Source: Nocardia cyriacigeorgica
GTDB taxonomy: Bacteria > Actinomycetota > Actinomycetes > Mycobacteriales > Mycobacteriaceae
Direction of reading: 5' to 3'
Assembly (NCBI RefSeq): GCF_005863245.1
Contig: NZ_VBUT01000011.1
Location: 203,845 to 267,844, forward strand
DNA length: 64,000 bases
Position numbers and translations under genes: made by a program. A model generated the notes under the pieces. It made no database searches and had not been told where the DNA came from. It saw only the letters and a list, made by a program, of their open reading frames with translations. Below are positions 50,460 through 57,872 of the stretch, one piece after another (positions within the stretch are counted from its first letter, which is position 1; each line of letters starts with the position of its first letter).

Positions 50460-50768
50460 TCATCGCCGTGCCTCCTGTTCGGGCTCCCACAGCACGACCG
50501 CCGGCGCCCGCAATACGGACCACGGGAACGGCCGGTCGTCGCCGAACACCACTCCGTGCACCTGGTCGAATCGGGCTGCGATCGTGCCGTCTTTCGCCCG
50601 AACGACGATGCCGTGCGATGCGGCAACCAGCTCGTCGTCGGTCTCGATCACACGGACGGGTGGACGCCAGCCCTCGGCGAGCAGCGCGTCGGCCGTCTCG
50701 CGCGGCGACATGCCCTCGTAGGTGCACTCGGACAGCTTGTCCGCCAGGGTGTCGCGGTCACTCACCAT
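50460..50768 (-). CDS. Phage protein, last gene of the early operon
   Basis: A 102-residue protein beginning MVSDRDTLADKLSECTYEG with a helical N-terminal half and beta C-terminal half (IVVRAKDGTIAARFDQVHG). It overlaps the preceding gene by 11 bases. It converges with the XRE operon across a 75-base gap that shows no clear terminator. Function unknown. Confidence 0.55.
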   Translation of the reverse strand: MVSDRDTLADKLSECTYEGMSPRETADALLAEGWRPPVRVIETDDELVAASHGIVVRAKDGTIAARFDQVHGVVFGDDRPFPWSVLRAPAVVLWEPEQEARR

Positions 50769-50928
50769 CGGTGGCCACCTCCACGTGTCGGCTGATCCGG
50801 TTCACGTATCTGGATCGGCCGTCAGGGCATCGACCGTCGTACCGGAACACCAACCGGCGCAGCCACCGCACATCCCAAGCCCATGCGCCCAGGAGCATGC
50901 CCAGCAGCTCCCTTTTGGAATAGCTCAC
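50758..50928 (-). CDS. Small phage protein
   Basis: A 56-residue basic protein (VSYSKRELLGML...) starting at GTG that overlaps the previous stop. It ends VATDGE, the same ending as the gene at 51478. No function known. Confidence 0.5.
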   Translation of the reverse strand: MSYSKRELLGMLLGAWAWDVRWLRRLVFRYDGRCPDGRSRYVNRISRHVEVATDGE

Positions 50929-51488
50929 CGGCCCGCCTCCTCGGTGGGGACGTGCACGACGGTGATCGGGCACCCGATGCCGGTGTAGTGGCTGATCAGC
51001 TGCGCGGAGGTCAATCCGTCCGGGAAGCTCTCGCCGGTCCACCTCAGCCCCTCCGGCAGTGTCTTGCGCTTGAACGGGTCGCAGTGCCGCGGCATCACCA
51101 CTGAGCCGTATGGCAGCGCGTCCAGCTCCTCGGCCGTCTCGACGCGACGCGGCATGGTGATGGCGCGGGTGCCGGTGTCCCCGTCCGGGCCGATCGGGAT
51201 CAGGGCGAATCCCTTGCGACGGAACCAATCCAGCTGCTCGCGATTCCACTCAGGGACCGAGTAGGCGGGGTACGCCCATTCCGGCCGGTCGGCGTTCGGC
51301 GAGAACGTGCGCTTGACGGCCACGTAGGCGTGCGGGGCGTCGTCGGCGGGGATCGGGTCGGCGGGTTCGGGTGTGGTCATGGTGATCTCCTCAGTGGTGT
51401 CGTCGCATCGCTCGGTGTGGGCGTAGCCGCATGCGGTGGTGGGATCGCGGCGCGGGTACAGGCACGAATTCACACGGTCACTCGCCAT
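50925..51488 (-). CDS. Phage protein of unknown function
   Basis: From ATG 51488 the product has 187 residues: a short Cys-containing N-terminus (CLYPRRDPTTACGYAHTERC), a Pro/Asp-rich linker and a mixed fold with RRKGFALIPIGPDGD. The start at 51488 sits in an overlap with the previous gene identical in form to the one at 50768. ATG 51380 with GGAGATCACC is a credible second start and would give 151 residues. Confidence 0.5.
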   Translation of the reverse strand: MASDRVNSCLYPRRDPTTACGYAHTERCDDTTEEITMTTPEPADPIPADDAPHAYVAVKRTFSPNADRPEWAYPAYSVPEWNREQLDWFRRKGFALIPIGPDGDTGTRAITMPRRVETAEELDALPYGSVVMPRHCDPFKRKTLPEGLRWTGESFPDGLTSAQLISHYTGIGCPITVVHVPTEEAGR

Positions 51489-51882
51489 CGGTGGCCTCCT
51501 CGGTGATGAACTCCCAGGCCACGTACTCCTCCTGGAACCATGCTCTGACCGGCCCCGACATGCCCGGCACGTAGCCGCAGTCGTTCAGCGTCTCGCTGTT
51601 CGGGTCGGCGTTGTCGGCGTCGAACCAGGGCTGCATCCAGCACTCGTCGTGCGCGACATCCGGGTGCCCGTATTCCTCCTCGTGGTCGTGGTTCCAGAAC
51701 TCGCAGTCGCAGGCCGGGTATTGGTGGCACGGAGCATCCCGGTCGCCGTGGCAGGTGAACTTGATCTGCGGGGCTTCCGTGGTGCCGGTGATCTCGACGG
51801 TGTGCAGGTGCCCGGCGAGCTGGTCGCGGATCGTGGTGTCGCCAAATTTTGGTTGAGTTTGGTTGATGTTTGGCTCAGCCAC
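51478..51882 (-). CDS. Acidic Cys/His-rich phage protein
   Basis: A 134-residue product with CHGDRDAPCHQYPACDCEFWNHDHEEEYGH in parts (Cys/His cluster about 44-73) suggesting a metal-binding site, and otherwise strongly acidic. It overlaps the upstream coiled-coil gene by eight bases. No function assigned. Confidence 0.55.
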   Translation of the reverse strand: MAEPNINQTQPKFGDTTIRDQLAGHLHTVEITGTTEAPQIKFTCHGDRDAPCHQYPACDCEFWNHDHEEEYGHPDVAHDECWMQPWFDADNADPNSETLNDCGYVPGMSGPVRAWFQEEYVAWEFITEEATDGE

Positions 51883-53590
51883 GGTCGCTCACCTCCCGCA
51901 GCTCCACCACGCTGTACGCTGCGCCGTCGTCAGCCGCGCGCTGATCAGCACGCGCGCGGTCGAGGTAGTACCGATTCGTGAATGCCACTTCACCATCGGG
52001 TAGGCGATGGATGACGCTGTAAGCGACCGGCGCCGGTTGCTCCGCCTCCAGCTCGGCGATACGGTCGCGGGCGGTGGCTATCTCGGCGGCCATCTCACGA
52101 ATGACCTCGCGGATGACCTCGCGCCGGTGATCGACCGCCTGGTGCAGGCCATCCCGCTCGGCCTCCAGCCCGGCAACGCGGTCCTGCCAGTGCCGTCGCG
52201 ACTCCCACAAGGTCCTGATGGCGCGGCGGGCGTTACGGGCGTAGAGCGACAGGCGTGCACGCTCCACCTCGGAGTCGGCCAGGATGGCGGCCTGGGCCTC
52301 CAGCTCGGTGATGCGATTGCGGGCGGCGTCGCGTTCGCTACCCAGCCGCCGCACCAGCTCGCCGCTGTTGGCCTCCGCGATATACCGCTGGTCCTCGGTG
52401 AGAGTGGTTTCCGCGTTTGCCTTCCACATCTCCAGCTGGGTGATGCGGGCGCGCTGCTTCGCGCCGCGCTCCTCCAGGTCGGTGATGCGGGTGCGTGTCC
52501 CAACCAACTCAGCCCGCAGCTCGGCGACGCGGGCGCGCTTTTCGATCAGCTCGGCGCCCAGCACGTACGCCGGATCGCTGGTGCCGTCGAGTGCCCACAC
52601 CAGCGCGGCGAGGTCGGTGTCGGTGGGGCGGTCGTGGATCTCGGGCGGACGGCACGCAGCGGCGAGCGCGGCGTGCTGCTCCAACTCGGCGATACGGGCG
52701 CGGGCCTCGTCGCGTTCGCGGGTCACCTGCGCAAGGTGCCGCTGCGAGAACCGCGGTCCCCCAGGGCCGAGGTTCAGGAAAGCGGCGAGCCGTTCGGCTA
52801 CCTGCTCAGGTGTGTGCCCGTCCCACTCGGCGGCGCGCTCGCGCTCGGGGACTCGGAAGCGGTCCCAGTCGGTCATCTCGTAGTGGTTGCTGATCTGCCC
52901 GGTCGGCAGCTGCGCGTAGACGACGAACCAGCCGCCGCCAAAGCACAGTTCGCCGTCCGCGTGGCGGATGCTCTTGTGCACGCCGTACCGGTTCGCCGCT
53001 GCCCATTCGTTGAACAGGGCGGCGTTGTAGAGCATCCGGTAGTGGTACAACTCAGCGAAGGTGTGGTAACCGTCGCTGGTCTCGGAGGTGATGGTGCAGG
53101 CGGCCTCCAGCTCGGCGATGCGGGCGCGGTCGGCCTCCCGTTGGGATTCGTCGGCGTCCTGGCAGCGCGGGCAGTGGTAGCACTCACCGGGGGACTCGTC
53201 GTGGATACGCCGGGCCTCAGCCCGCTCGGCCTCCAGCTCGGTGACGCGGGCGCGGAGGGCGTCGAGTGTGGGCATCTCGACACCGACCACGCGCCCGTGC
53301 TCGGTGGTGAAGGCTGCCCCGTGCTCGGCGAGGGCGTCGTATAGCAGGCCGAACTGTGCGCGGGCGGCGTTCAGATCTGCGACCACCTCGCGGATCACCT
53401 CGAGGCGATGCTCGGCGACCTCGCGCGCACCGTCGCGCTCACGCACCACCTCGTCTACGTAGGCGCGGGCGCCCAGCAGCTCGGCCGCCATCGCCTGCAC
53501 GGTCTCGTCGGGCAGCATCTCGGCGTCGGCGGTGTCGGCGATCTCCCGCAGCTCGTCGTCGGTCAGCGTGGCGGGGGTCCGGTCAGGCAT
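51875..53590 (-). CDS. Long coiled-coil phage protein with CxxC knuckle
   Basis: The 571-residue protein is built of recurrent R-x-R-I-x-E-L-E heptads (about 110-175, 295-480) divided by a compact domain near 175-285 (YHYRMLYNAALFNEW, GGGWFVVYAQLPTGQISNHY, WDGHTPEQVAERL), a block that recurs in actinophage accessory proteins. CYHCPRC near 136-142 may bind zinc. The length and repeats suggest a scaffold or host-interaction role; none is demonstrated. Confidence 0.6.
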   Translation of the reverse strand: MPDRTPATLTDDELREIADTADAEMLPDETVQAMAAELLGARAYVDEVVRERDGAREVAEHRLEVIREVVADLNAARAQFGLLYDALAEHGAAFTTEHGRVVGVEMPTLDALRARVTELEAERAEARRIHDESPGECYHCPRCQDADESQREADRARIAELEAACTITSETSDGYHTFAELYHYRMLYNAALFNEWAAANRYGVHKSIRHADGELCFGGGWFVVYAQLPTGQISNHYEMTDWDRFRVPERERAAEWDGHTPEQVAERLAAFLNLGPGGPRFSQRHLAQVTRERDEARARIAELEQHAALAAACRPPEIHDRPTDTDLAALVWALDGTSDPAYVLGAELIEKRARVAELRAELVGTRTRITDLEERGAKQRARITQLEMWKANAETTLTEDQRYIAEANSGELVRRLGSERDAARNRITELEAQAAILADSEVERARLSLYARNARRAIRTLWESRRHWQDRVAGLEAERDGLHQAVDHRREVIREVIREMAAEIATARDRIAELEAEQPAPVAYSVIHRLPDGEVAFTNRYYLDRARADQRAADDGAAYSVVELREVSDRG

Positions 53591-54119
53591 TGGCGGATTC
53601 TTTCGTGATCAGTTCGATTGCGGCGGTGTACAGCTCGCGCATGGCGTCGGCGTGGTGGGATTCGTTGCCGTCGTATCGGGCGCGGCGCTGCTCGAGCTGC
53701 TCGCGGGTGTCGGCGGCGCCGGCGATGTACAGGTCGTCGCGGCGCCGGCGGATATCGCCACGGTCATCCCGATACGCGACGCGAGGGTCGTCGCCGGGCA
53801 GGTACACGGTCCGCGTCGGTGGCAGCGAGGCCTCGCCACAGGTGTCGCAGTTGTCGTCGCTGGGGTCGTGGTCTGGGTCGGGGAAGTGGATCCATTCGAG
53901 TGCGGCGAGCCCGATCGTTGTGCGGCCGTGGCGGTCGACGAGGACGGTGATCGCGAAGTCGGCGTCGACGAATGTGGCGTTGGTGATTCCCGCGTCGCTG
54001 CGTTGTATGCCGAAGTCGTCGGGTGTAATTCGATGTTCGAGGCCGTGGATTTCGGCGAGGGCGATCGCGTCGACGAGGGCTTGACGCAGGGGTGTGTGTT
54101 CGATGGTGTGGTCAGGCAC
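53583..54119 (-). CDS. Phage protein of unknown function
   Basis: Starts at GTG 54119 overlapping the previous stop. The 178-residue product has a helical start, an acidic segment with CDTCGEASLPP (one CxxC) and a helical C-terminus with EQLEQRRARYDGNES. No family recognised. It overlaps the next gene by eight bases. Confidence 0.5.
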   Translation of the reverse strand: MPDHTIEHTPLRQALVDAIALAEIHGLEHRITPDDFGIQRSDAGITNATFVDADFAITVLVDRHGRTTIGLAALEWIHFPDPDHDPSDDNCDTCGEASLPPTRTVYLPGDDPRVAYRDDRGDIRRRRDDLYIAGAADTREQLEQRRARYDGNESHHADAMRELYTAAIELITKESANA

Positions 54120-54510
54120 CGCGGACCGTCCGGACGTAGAACTGGACGGTGACAAGCGCTGAGCCGTCGGCGGGGCCTTGGGCGATTCGGGGTCCGCTGC
54201 TGCCGACGTGGTACAGGTGCTCGGTCCCGTCGATGATGATGGCCTGGCGGTTGCGGTCGATCACGACCTCGTTGATGTCTGGTCCGGTGGGTGTGGGCGC
54301 GGCGTCGACGAGTGGGATCTTGGCGAATCGTTCGGCGGTCATGGATGACTTGGTGCCGGGCGTGGTGATGCGTCCACCGACTTCGCGGGCCACGACGGTG
54401 ACGTAGACCTGGGCGCCGTACTCGCCGTGCTCGATGGTGTCGGCTTGGATGTACCGGCCGCGGTCGTCGCGGCGGACCTGGCCGACAGCAATATCGTTGG
54501 TGGTGGTCAT
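54112..54510 (-). CDS. Phage protein of unknown function, beta-rich
   Basis: A 132-residue protein starting MTTTNDIAVGQVRRDDRGRY. It has a small SH3-like beta pattern at the start (QVYVTVVAREVGGRI) and another near the end (ALVTVQFYVRTVRG). It overlaps both neighbours by four to eight bases. Confidence 0.5.
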   Translation of the reverse strand: MTTTNDIAVGQVRRDDRGRYIQADTIEHGEYGAQVYVTVVAREVGGRITTPGTKSSMTAERFAKIPLVDAAPTPTGPDINEVVIDRNRQAIIIDGTEHLYHVGSSGPRIAQGPADGSALVTVQFYVRTVRGA

Positions 54511-54941
54511 GATTTGTTCTCCTGGTCGCGTGGGGTGGGTGTGAAGTGCGGGAAGTCGGGCACGATGGCCAGGCGATCCTGGTGCTCGGGCGCGGGTTCG
54601 GGGACGGTCCAGCCGAGGGACTGTGCGAGGGCGAGCACGGCGCCGATGTGGCCGTCCATGTACGCGGCTGGGCCCTTGGCGGTGACGACCTCCCGTGCTC
54701 GGTACCACTGCGGGAGGGCGTCGATCCACGCGGCGACGGCCGCGAGTTCCCTGCGGGCCTTGTCGAGTTCGTCGAGCAGCTCGCCGGCGTGGTTGAGGAG
54801 CCACACGATCAGCGCCGCGTTCTCGGCGCCGGCGGCGCTCTCGAGCTGGTAGCGGACAACGATGCTGAGGTCGCGGCTCAGCAGCGGGATGAGTTGCGCG
54901 GCGGCGAGTTTCTCGCGGCCGTCGGTGATCAGATCTTCCAC
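54507..54941 (-). CDS. Phage helical protein of unknown function
   Basis: Starts at GTG 54941 within the end of the esterase gene. The 144-residue product is helical with VVRYQLESAAGAENAALIVWLLNH in pieces and a Pro-rich C-terminus. No motif is recognised. Confidence 0.5.
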   Translation of the reverse strand: MEDLITDGREKLAAAQLIPLLSRDLSIVVRYQLESAAGAENAALIVWLLNHAGELLDELDKARRELAAVAAWIDALPQWYRAREVVTAKGPAAYMDGHIGAVLALAQSLGWTVPEPAPEHQDRLAIVPDFPHFTPTPRDQENKS

Positions 54942-55693
54942 AGCAGAGCCTCGCTGTTGATGGCGTCGGCGAGCTGCTGGACGTGCCCATGCCGGATGTA
55001 GTCGTGGGTATGCCGTCCGTCCCACAAGTAGCCGCGGGCGTAGGCCATGGCGCCCGACCAGCTGCGCCAGTTCTCGATCGACCACCAGCGTTGCAGCGCG
55101 CCGGTCCGGCACTTCTCGATCAGATCCTCACCCCAGCGGGCGACAGCGACCGGGTCGGAGATCGACCACCACTCGGTCAGGTCCGCGACACTGCGCAGCG
55201 GATTCCCAGCGGGCAGCGCGGTGATCGGGTCTCCCTCAGCGGCAGCCCACAGTGTCGGGATCCGCGACACCTGCATCTTGTTGCCGAGGCTGGGGTGCAG
55301 CGCGTCGATGCCGTAGCCGCTGGCCACCGAGTATCCCGGGATCCCTGCTCCGGCCGGCCGGAACGGGTCCGCGATCAATGCGGATGCGATGACGCGCGGC
55401 CCATCGACGAGGCCTTCGCTGGCGAGAATTGTCACCTCGTGCGCGATGCCGGCACCCTGCGAATAGCCGCCGATGACGACGTCGTTGTGGCTATTGCCGA
55501 TGGCGGTGATGAGGGCCTGCCGGCCGATGGCGACCGACTGCCCGTACGGCATGTCGAGGCCTCCGTAAGTGGCCGGATACGGGACGATGCGGGGCCGGAA
55601 CCGGGCAGGGTCGAGGGCGTTCATGAACGCTTCGGTGACGCCGTCGCCGCCTTTCGGGTGGCCGGTGCCGGGGAGCATGAGCACGTCGATCAT
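54929..55693 (-). CDS. lysB: LysB-like mycolate esterase / cutinase-like hydrolase
   Basis: The 254-residue alpha/beta hydrolase has MLPGTGHPKGGDGVTEAF at the start, nucleophile motif GGYSQGAG (Ser about 97) and a late His in YIRHGHVQQLAD, matching LysB enzymes, which cleave the mycolyl-arabinogalactan bond of mycolate-coated hosts. It has no signal peptide, as in phage LysB. It lies in the early-type operon, about 25 kb from the endolysin gene, an unusual place. Confidence 0.75.
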   Translation of the reverse strand: MIDVLMLPGTGHPKGGDGVTEAFMNALDPARFRPRIVPYPATYGGLDMPYGQSVAIGRQALITAIGNSHNDVVIGGYSQGAGIAHEVTILASEGLVDGPRVIASALIADPFRPAGAGIPGYSVASGYGIDALHPSLGNKMQVSRIPTLWAAAEGDPITALPAGNPLRSVADLTEWWSISDPVAVARWGEDLIEKCRTGALQRWWSIENWRSWSGAMAYARGYLWDGRHTHDYIRHGHVQQLADAINSEALLWKI

Positions 55694-55866
55694 TTGTTGT
55701 CACCGCCGGCGTTGGCGAGCATGACGCCGATGATGTGCAGCACCTGCGGCTCGGTGAAACCTTCCTGGGTGAGCGCGTTGTACATATCACGGACTCCACG
55801 CGCGAACTGGCGTGCGGTGGCGGACGGTTCTTGCTGAATCATTTGGGGTCGGGTGTCATCGTTCAT
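55690..55866 (-). CDS. Small phage protein
   Basis: A 58-residue protein (MNDDTRPQMIQQEPSATARQ...) containing FARGVRDMYNALTQEGF. Its stop overlaps the LysB-like start. A TTG at 55884 would add six residues. It may be a LysB partner, but this is only positional. Confidence 0.5.
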   Translation of the reverse strand: MNDDTRPQMIQQEPSATARQFARGVRDMYNALTQEGFTEPQVLHIIGVMLANAGGDNK

Positions 55867-56089
55867 TTCGTTCTGCTTTCTCAATTGCGGCTTGTGCTCG
55901 CGCGGATGGATATCCGGTGGAGCAATCGTTTGTGCGGACCGTTCCGGCGCGGAGGTGGTCTCGGCAGTAGAGGCAGGGAATTGGCCGGAGTTCGTCGTCG
56001 TATCCGAGCCAGCCGTTGCGGCACCGAGGGTCGTGCCACCGATCGGGAACGTCGTTGTCGCGCGGTTCGCCGGTGCGGTCGAGGGTCAT
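55856..56089 (-). CDS. Small zinc-binding-like phage protein
   Basis: A 77-residue protein with DPRCRNGW and CLYCRDH motifs (Cys about 23, 39, 42), compatible with a zinc ribbon. It overlaps both neighbours. Function unknown. Confidence 0.55.
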   Translation of the reverse strand: MTLDRTGEPRDNDVPDRWHDPRCRNGWLGYDDELRPIPCLYCRDHLRAGTVRTNDCSTGYPSARAQAAIEKAERNER

Positions 56090-56316
56090 CCGGTCATCAC
56101 CGCCCGGTAAGCGGCGTACAGCTGTCCGGCGAGCTCTGCGCCTAAGTCCTCGGCGTTCGCGGTGAGGTATCCGGTAATCCAGTCGAAGATCTCGACCAGC
56201 GTCGCGCCTTCGCCGAGCGTCGCGACCTCGACGCCATCGCGGTCGACGATGGCGAATCCGTAGCGGTCTTTGCGGCGGACGACGACGAGGTGGAGGTCAA
56301 CGCGGACGCTGCTCAC
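56086..56316 (-). CDS. Small phage protein
   Basis: Starts at GTG 56316 with GGAG nine bases upstream; 76 residues (VSSVRVDLHLVVVRRKDRYG...). The frame is open up to an ATG at 56526 that overlaps the stop of the HNH gene, but the extra 70 codons contain three TTA codons and have weak third-position bias, so the shorter form is preferred. Confidence 0.5.
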   Translation of the reverse strand: MSSVRVDLHLVVVRRKDRYGFAIVDRDGVEVATLGEGATLVEIFDWITGYLTANAEDLGAELAGQLYAAYRAVMTG

Positions 56317-56522
56317 GAGGTGCTCCTGCTGTGGGTGGTGGCCGGTTTGGCCTGTGGATAACTCAATTTCGGGGCGGATATCGGCGCGAAATCGGCGCGT
56401 TTCCCGCCGCGCAGCGCCCACCCCCGCCGCGCATCGCCCGCCCGCGACGCCCGCGACGACTAACGCAAGATCCGCTCCCAAGGTGAGTACATCTGCGTTA
56501 GTCCGTAACGTCCGTACGTGCT
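56317..56522. other. 206-base low-coding gap with DnaA-box-like word and dyad
   Basis: The region contains TGTGGATAA at 56353-56361 (exact DnaA-box consensus on the minus strand) and an inverted pair ACTAACGCA (56459-56467) / TGCGTTAGT (56494-56502). It is the largest break in the otherwise overlapping early operon. It could hold a promoter or a replication signal; one DnaA-like word is not strong evidence. Confidence 0.4.
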
Positions 56523-56960
56523 TCATGCCGGATTCCCGTTTCCGCATATGCCCGGCGTACATGCCAACGGCATATGCCAGTCGCATGTACGCGGGGCATT
56601 CAGGTACTCGATTGCGGCGGCGAGTATCTCGGGCCGATCGAACGCGTTGCCCAGCATGGCGTTGCAGTAGAAGCACAGGACGCCGCGCCGACACATCGGG
56701 CACGATCGGTCCGGCCCACAACAGCTGTGGTCGTGGTCGATGACCCATCCCTTGTGGCCCGGGTCGGAGTGGCCGCAGATCCGGCATCCGCCCTGATGGT
56801 TCGCGACGATCTCTCGGTCGTCCGCAGTGATCCCGTGCCGTCTGAGCTGCGATCGCGTGCGCTCGCACGACTTGCAACGGCGCGGACGCTCCGGCCACAA
56901 CGCGGCCGAGGGTGCGTACTCGCTGGCAGATTTGTCGGCACCGCAGGCGTGGCAGATCAT
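56523..56960 (-). CDS. HNH endonuclease (recombination endonuclease VII-like)
   Basis: The 145-residue protein has zinc pairs CHAC and CKSC at the N-terminus and the endonuclease VII signature: CRICG, HKGWVIDHDH, CPMCRRGVLCFYCNAMLGNAFD. These enzymes resolve branched DNA before packaging or help mobile genes home. It sits between replication-like and recombination genes in the early operon, fitting a DNA-processing role. Confidence 0.85.
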   Translation of the reverse strand: MICHACGADKSASEYAPSAALWPERPRRCKSCERTRSQLRRHGITADDREIVANHQGGCRICGHSDPGHKGWVIDHDHSCCGPDRSCPMCRRGVLCFYCNAMLGNAFDRPEILAAAIEYLNAPRTCDWHMPLACTPGICGNGNPA

Positions 56961-57298
56961 TGCTTGTCCCACCGCTTCCGTGCCGCGTCCTGCGCACGCT
57001 TCCGACGCGCCGCCGCTTCTTCCGACGACGCCTGAAACTCCATCCAGCCGTTGATCTCCCACCCGCCAGGCACCTCGCCCCACAGCCCCACCCGGACCAG
57101 ATCGGCGGCGTCGCCCTTGGTCGCGTGCAGGAACGGCAGGCACGTCACGGGCAGAAACCCGTCCGTTCCGTGCGCCCCGGCGTAGCCGAGGGCGCACACC
57201 CACGCGAATGCGGCGCGGAACTTCTTGTCGGCCACCAGCTCCAAAACCTTCGGATTGCTGGCGAACTGGGTGTCGAGTCGGACCCACGGTAGGCCCAT
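56957..57298 (-). CDS. Replisome-organizer-like phage protein
   Basis: The 113-residue protein begins MGLPWVRLDTQFASNPKVLE and contains LPFLHATKGDAADLVRVGLW and a basic helical tail RRKRAQDAARKRW. This winged-helix-like N-terminal pattern is common among small phage proteins beside endonuclease VII and resembles the start of replication initiators. The replication role is tentative. Confidence 0.55.
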   Translation of the reverse strand: MGLPWVRLDTQFASNPKVLELVADKKFRAAFAWVCALGYAGAHGTDGFLPVTCLPFLHATKGDAADLVRVGLWGEVPGGWEINGWMEFQASSEEAAARRKRAQDAARKRWDKQ

Positions 57299-57348
57299 GA
57301 TCACCTCAACCTTCTGCGAATGCCCGCCCCCTTCGGGGTGCGGACCGG

Positions 57349-57549
57349 TCATCGTGTTTCCAGGTCGAACAAAGGGATCTCGTCTGCGCGGCTGACGGCT
57401 TCAGCGCGATCGCTGCGCGCGCAGGCAGGCCCCATACGTCGGGCCACCGAGGCCGCGGACACCAGCCAGCCGCCGCACCGCTTGCACTGCACGGCAAGCC
57501 GTGTCGGCGTCCCGTCCGGCAGCCGCTCCCCCGCATCAATCTCGGCCAT
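57349..57549 (-). CDS. DUF6011-like zinc protein
   Basis: A 66-residue protein with CKRCGGWLVSAASVARRMGPAC in pieces: Cys pairs around Gly-Gly-Trp-Leu and Gly-Pro-x-Cys, the DUF6011 pattern common in actinobacteria and their phages. The ATG at 57549 follows the zinc-ribbon gene by two bases. Function unknown. Confidence 0.65.
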   Translation of the reverse strand: MAEIDAGERLPDGTPTRLAVQCKRCGGWLVSAASVARRMGPACARSDRAEAVSRADEIPLFDLETR

Positions 57550-57551
57550 CG

Positions 57552-57872
57552 CTACGCACCCCCAGGACCGAGATCGGGCGCGGCGAAGAGGCCGGGCGCG
57601 GCGTCCTCCCGATCGGCGCGGCAGGACGCACACAGCCGGTCGCGCGGGATCGTCACGTCCGGCGCCCAAGGCCTGCGGCATTCACGGCAATCCATCAGCA
57701 CCTTGCCGCCCCACCGGTCGACCGGCACCCGCCGCGGGATCTCACCCCCGCGGCGGCGCGACCACCAGCGCGGCGGTGGGGGCGTGCTGCTGCTGCCGGG
57801 CCACGGCCCGACAACAACCTCGCCCTCACCGGCCGCGCCGGTCCTGTTGTTCTCGGCCACGAGGCAGCTCAC
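57552..57872 (-). CDS. Zinc-ribbon phage protein
   Basis: A 106-residue protein with a basic, tryptophan- and arginine-rich N-terminal half (PPPPRWWSRRRGGE) and a C-terminal zinc ribbon CRECRRPW...CASCRAD. It starts in an ATGA overlap with the RecT-like gene. It may bind nucleic acid, but the partner is unknown. Confidence 0.55.
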   Translation of the reverse strand: MSCLVAENNRTGAAGEGEVVVGPWPGSSSTPPPPRWWSRRRGGEIPRRVPVDRWGGKVLMDCRECRRPWAPDVTIPRDRLCASCRADREDAAPGLFAAPDLGPGGA

